From Clostridia bacterium (lineage in GTDB: Bacteria; Bacillota; Clostridia; RGIG6154), in assembly GCA_017523005.1 (NCBI GenBank), contig JAFWXG010000034.1:1-7156 (forward strand): 7,156 nt of DNA, in the 5' to 3' direction. Below the pieces are notes generated by a model. The model was not told where the DNA came from, ran no database searches, and saw nothing but the letters and a program-made list of their open reading frames with translations. Shown piece by piece: positions 6,785 through 7,156 of the stretch. The position numbers were made by a program, and so were the translations under genes. Each line of letters begins with the position of its first letter. Position 1 is the stretch's first letter.

Positions 6785-7156
6785 ATGGATTACGAAATTT
6801 TGTCTGATGCAGAATTAGTGGAGTTAGCGCAAAAAAACAACTTTGATGCTATGGAAACCCTAATAGAGCGCTACAAAAATTTTGTCAGAAGTAAAGGCAG
6901 AACATATTTTCTAATTGGTGCTGACAAAGAGGATATCATTCAAGAGGGAATGATAGGGCTGTTTAAAGCTGTTCGTGACTATGACGGCTCAAAACAAGTA
7001 CAATTTCGTTCCTTTGCAGAACTTTGCGTTACAAGACAGATAATAACAGCAATCAAATCCGCAACAAGACAAAAACACATTCCTGTACGGAGAACAAGCG
7101 TTCCTCGTCGCATGGAAGCTTCTTTTCCACCAGCCTTGCGGACTTCCATTTCTTGC
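6785..7156 (+). CDS. sigH: RNA polymerase sigma-H factor (Spo0H), N-terminal part, disrupted after codon 100
   Basis: SigH directs RNA polymerase to early-sporulation and stationary-phase promoters. The first 100 codons match SigH closely: ERYKNFVRSKGRTYFLIGAD (28-47), then region 2.2 KEDIIQEGMIGLFKAVRDYD (48-67), then regions 2.3-2.4 with FRSFAELCVTRQIITAIKSA (74-93) and TRQKHIP (94-100). In the family HIP is followed by the near-invariant LNSYVSL, and the protein continues through region 4 to about 200-220 residues. Here the frame instead reads VRRTSVPRRMEASF... for 24 codons, without homology and without a stop before the window ends. Region 4 (-35 recognition) is therefore missing from what can be seen. 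AGGTGAG at 6776-6782 supports the ATG, which lies 11 bases after the preceding stop. The N-terminus is shorter than in Bacillus subtilis. Identity as SigH is firm; whether the gene is truly broken is not. Confidence 0.88.
   Translation, partial: MDYEILSDAELVELAQKNNFDAMETLIERYKNFVRSKGRTYFLIGADKEDIIQEGMIGLFKAVRDYDGSKQVQFRSFAELCVTRQIITAIKSATRQKHIPVRRTSVPRRMEASFPPALRTSISC
7085..7156. other. Non-sigH sequence at the window edge, junction at about 7085
   Basis: From base 7085 the sequence no longer encodes SigH. GC over these 72 bases is 38 of 72 (53%), against 26 of 72 (36%) in the preceding 72. All six reading frames are open, so coding strand and product cannot be assigned, and I recognise no protein in any of them. 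No inverted-repeat end or target duplication can be tested because the other side is outside the window. It may be a chimeric assembly end or the edge of an inserted element. Confidence 0.7.

Overview
The window is a low-GC, single-strand stretch of bacterial chromosome with strong AGGAGG-type ribosome binding sites. It carries a SecA with a C-terminal zinc motif and a gene for SigH (Spo0H), the early-sporulation sigma factor. Together these point to a Firmicute, most likely an anaerobic Clostridia-type organism; the species cannot be named from this sequence. Every gene lies on the + strand and every complete gene ends in TAA.

Layout: the window opens inside greA (2-277, C-terminal part only), which ends at a strong intrinsic terminator (282-320). 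A compact promoter (333-361) then drives secA (381-3122), the preprotein translocase ATPase. A candidate promoter overlaps the end of secA and precedes prfB (3172-4282), which encodes release factor RF2 and is split by the classic programmed +1 frameshift at an in-frame TGA (codon 26). prfA (RF1) follows 12 bases later, then a 464-residue multi-pass membrane protein resembling WsfD-type glycan hexose transferases, then the start of sigH. Gaps from prfB to sigH are 11-16 bases, each with its own Shine-Dalgarno, so prfB-prfA-membrane protein-sigH reads as one transcription unit.

How the genes relate: greA acts in transcription elongation, secA in protein export, and prfB/prfA in translation termination. 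Having both release factors adjacent, with the RF2-sensing frameshift in the first gene, means that RF2 autoregulation could also change RF1 and the downstream genes through polarity. The membrane protein and sigH look like lineage-specific additions to the familiar secA-prfB pair.

The last 72 bases (7085-7156) do not continue sigH. Homology stops abruptly after codon 100 (...RQKHIP), and GC content rises from about 36% to about 53%. This is either an assembly chimera at a sequence end or a real DNA insertion in sigH. I found no CRISPR array, tRNA, rRNA, recognisable insertion sequence or clearly new multi-gene system. The points most worth a second look are the sigH junction, the frameshift site with its weakened stimulator, and the RF2-RF1 tandem.
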